From assembly GCA_934700635.1 (NCBI GenBank), contig CAKUXU010000002.1, forward strand, positions 1 through 23,915: 23,915 nucleotides of DNA, given 5' to 3'. Below, in pieces: positions 22,348 to 23,915 of this stretch. Below the pieces are notes generated by a model. That model had not been told where the DNA came from and did no database searches. It saw only the letters and a list, made by a program, of their open reading frames with translations. Positions within the stretch are counted from its first letter, which is position 1. Every line of letters starts with the position of its first letter. The DNA is from an uncultured Eubacteriales bacterium. GTDB lineage: Bacteria; Bacillota; Clostridia; Oscillospirales; Acutalibacteraceae. The position numbers and the translations under genes were made by a program.

Positions 22348-23235
22348 ATGGAAGTCTATAAACATAGTATAAGCATTATAAATAGAGAAATGATTGAACA
22401 TAAGCTTCCAAAACGTCCTGATGAAAGTTATAAGGGTGATTTCGGTAAGCTTTTTTGTGTTTGCGGAAGTAAAAAAATGCCCGGAGCACTAATGTTTGTT
22501 ATTAATGCAGCACTTAAAAGTGGTGTTGGAGGAATAAAAGTATGTGCTACTCCTTCCTTATATGGAAAAATAAATAACTTTGAGCCAACTCTTTGTATAG
22601 TAGAGGAAAATAAGGAAGGTTTTATAAGCAAAAAATCCATAGAAACAATTATAAATGATATGAATAGTTGTTCTGCAGCAGTAGTTGGTCCTGGTCTTGG
22701 AACAAATGAAGATACAAAATCATTAGTATATGAAATAATTAAAAAATCTTCTGTACCACTTGTAATAGATGCTGACGGAATAAATGTAATTTCTGAGAAT
22801 ATAAATATACTAAAAGAAAAAAACAGTGAAATTATTTTAACTCCGCATGTAGGAGAAATGTCTAGGCTTATAAATAAAAGTATAGAACATATAAACAGTA
22901 AAAAAATTGAATATGCAAGTGAATTTGCAGTAGAAAATAAAATAAATATTGTTTTAAAAGGTTCTAAAACAGTTATAAGCGATGAGATGGGAAACTTATT
23001 TTTAAATTATAATAGTAATTCAGGAATGGCAAAAGGAGGAAGCGGTGATGTTCTGTCAGGTATAATAGGATCTTTAGTATCTCAAAAGCTTTCTTTAAAA
23101 GACGCAGCAATATGCGGTGTTTTTTTACATGGTTTTGCAGGAAATATTTGTAGAGAAAAATTTTCAAGTGTTTCAATGCTGCCAACAGATTTAATAAATG
23201 AACTTCCAAATGTATTTTTGAAATTTGGGTTATAA
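22348..23235 (+). CDS. nnrD: ADP-dependent NAD(P)H-hydrate dehydratase
   Basis: NnrD repairs NADHX and NADPHX, damaged hydrated forms of the cofactors, by ADP-dependent dehydration. ATG 22348 is chosen over a TTG at 22342 because GGAGG (22334-22338) lies 9 bases before it; this gives 295 residues. The ribokinase-like domain shows YKGDFGKLFCVCGS near the start, ALKSGVGGIKV, VVGPGLGTNED, VIDADGIN, LTPHVGEMSRL and the catalytic AKGGSGDVLSG with D234. Many bacteria fuse this to an N-terminal epimerase (NnrE); here only the dehydratase is present and no epimerase gene is in the window. Confidence 0.93.
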   Translation: MEVYKHSISIINREMIEHKLPKRPDESYKGDFGKLFCVCGSKKMPGALMFVINAALKSGVGGIKVCATPSLYGKINNFEPTLCIVEENKEGFISKKSIETIINDMNSCSAAVVGPGLGTNEDTKSLVYEIIKKSSVPLVIDADGINVISENINILKEKNSEIILTPHVGEMSRLINKSIEHINSKKIEYASEFAVENKINIVLKGSKTVISDEMGNLFLNYNSNSGMAKGGSGDVLSGIIGSLVSQKLSLKDAAICGVFLHGFAGNICREKFSSVSMLPTDLINELPNVFLKFGL

Positions 23236-23244
23236 GGTGATTTT

Positions 23245-23751
23245 TTGAAAAAAATATTTATGCTTTCAGGTATTTTATTAAGTAGTTTAATTATTAGTGG
23301 TTGTAATAATGCTGTTGACAAGTCTTTTCCAATACAAAATAACGTTATTGAAAGAGATGTAAAAATTTCTTTGGCGTGCCAACAATATGAAGGGAAAGTG
23401 TATCATAGTCCTGAAGGACTAACAAGTATTACTTTTTCTTCTCCACAAAATTTGAAGGATTTTACTATATCGAGAAATTCTGGGAAATTTGAAATTACTC
23501 AAAATGGTCTGGAAGGTCAGTATACTAAACAACCACTACCTCAAAACTCTGAATTGAGATATTTTATGGATATTTTAGATACAATAAGCGGAGATAAAAG
23601 TAAATTAACATTAAAAAAGGAAGAAGAAGGAGAAAAATTATACTCAGGAGTTATAAACAATAATGAATTTAGTATCATTTTAGGAAAAAATAATGATATA
23701 ATCAGAATTTCAATGAACAATCCAGAGATGGAAGTGGAATTTAAGTACTAA
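23245..23751 (+). CDS. Small lipoprotein of unknown function, possibly LolA-like fold
   Basis: The 168-residue protein starts at TTG after GGTGA, 9 bases behind nnrD, so it is probably the last gene of that operon. KKIFMLSGILLSSLIISGC is a signal with a clear lipobox (ISGC, Cys 20), so it should be lipid-anchored on the outer face of the membrane. The rest is predominantly beta: an N-terminal SLACQQYEGKVYHSPEG, then alternating hydrophobic strands (ITFSSPQNLKDFTISR, KFEITQNGLEGQY) and a C-terminal NNPEMEVEF. This pattern resembles LolA-like lipoproteins of Gram-positives, but I cannot confirm it. Its partner or ligand is unknown. Confidence 0.75.
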   Translation: MKKIFMLSGILLSSLIISGCNNAVDKSFPIQNNVIERDVKISLACQQYEGKVYHSPEGLTSITFSSPQNLKDFTISRNSGKFEITQNGLEGQYTKQPLPQNSELRYFMDILDTISGDKSKLTLKKEEEGEKLYSGVINNNEFSIILGKNNDIIRISMNNPEMEVEFKY

Positions 23752-23826
23752 AATAATTAAAAAATTACAAAATGCACAAATGATATAAATTAAAGTTGGT
23801 CAAAACGTAAAACCTAAAAAAAAGTG

Positions 23827-23856
23827 TTGACAAAACAAGAGGTGATATGATACTAT
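23827..23856 (+). promoter_or_regulatory. Promoter of a downstream operon, probably rRNA
   Basis: TTGACA (23827-23832) and TACTAT (23851-23856) are separated by 18 bases. The GC-rich leader after it is unlike the nearby intergenic DNA. Confidence 0.6.
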
Positions 23857-23860
23857 AAAT

Positions 23861-23915
23861 GAGCGCTGAGGGGAACGGAAGTGAACGAGAGGCGCGAAAG
23901 GACCTTGAAAATTAA
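23861..23915 (+). other. Probable rRNA operon leader (16S lies beyond the window)
   Basis: The last 55 bases are GC-richer than any other intergenic stretch here. They hold a possible stem between GCGCT near 23863 and the later GGCGC, and end in GACCTTGAAAATTAA, which resembles the CTTTGAAAACTGAA-type element commonly found upstream of 16S rRNA in Clostridia. The rRNA itself is not in the window, so this is an inference from context. Confidence 0.5.

Noticed and set aside
23859..23915. Possible 18-codon frame MSAEGNGSEREARKDLEN at the right end
   Set aside because: The spacing to a ribosome binding site is poor and the sequence fits an rRNA leader better.

Overview
The window is AT-rich, densely coded chromosomal DNA from a low-GC Firmicute, most likely a member of the Clostridia. 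Signs of this are the strong AT bias of codons and intergenic DNA, near-consensus sigma-A promoters with 17-18 base spacers, AGGAGG-type ribosome binding sites, TTG and GTG starts, and a Gram-positive gene set (rny-ymdB, a DAK/FakA-type protein, ECF-type ThiT, a PolA without proofreading residues). I cannot name the species. No insertion sequence, integrase or CRISPR array was seen.

Left part (1-8300), accessory in character: the 3' part of thiT; a signal-less cell-wall amidase whose ribosome binding site lies inside a terminator-like hairpin; a 530-residue protein with a Nif11-like double-glycine leader followed by a Sec-like segment, whose 3' end runs into an antisense tRNA-Arg(CCT) gene; a DUF308 membrane protein; a secreted papain-like cysteine protease; a flavodoxin; and a TrpXYZ-type ABC importer. 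The importer is preceded by a tyrosine-codon-rich leader peptide, an antiterminator/terminator pair, a second terminator and a second short Tyr-containing reading frame. The Nif11-leader protein and the protease share an N-terminal plan (FxKxLAxxLS export-type segment, short linker, second hydrophobic helix, payload), which suggests a common class of exported proteins.

Middle part (8300-14350): tRNA-Pro(GGG) on the minus strand, then a plus-strand run yebC-polA-rimI-tsaD ending in a strong bidirectional terminator. Facing it on the minus strand are a conserved 106-residue protein, secG and a double-glycine bacteriocin-like peptide.

Right part (14500-23915), mostly housekeeping on the plus strand: rny, ymdB, a fakA/yloV-type gene, a GT8 glycosyltransferase with an N-terminal export signal or anchor, recG, acpS, nnrD and a small lipoprotein. 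A compact GC-richer element with an AGGAGG-ATG-TAA start-stop unit lies between the glycosyltransferase gene and recG. The window ends in a strong promoter and leader that resemble the start of an rRNA operon.

The most interesting non-coding findings are the Tyr leader attenuator, the start-stop RNA candidate before recG and the palindromes placed on the -35 boxes of two minus-strand promoters.
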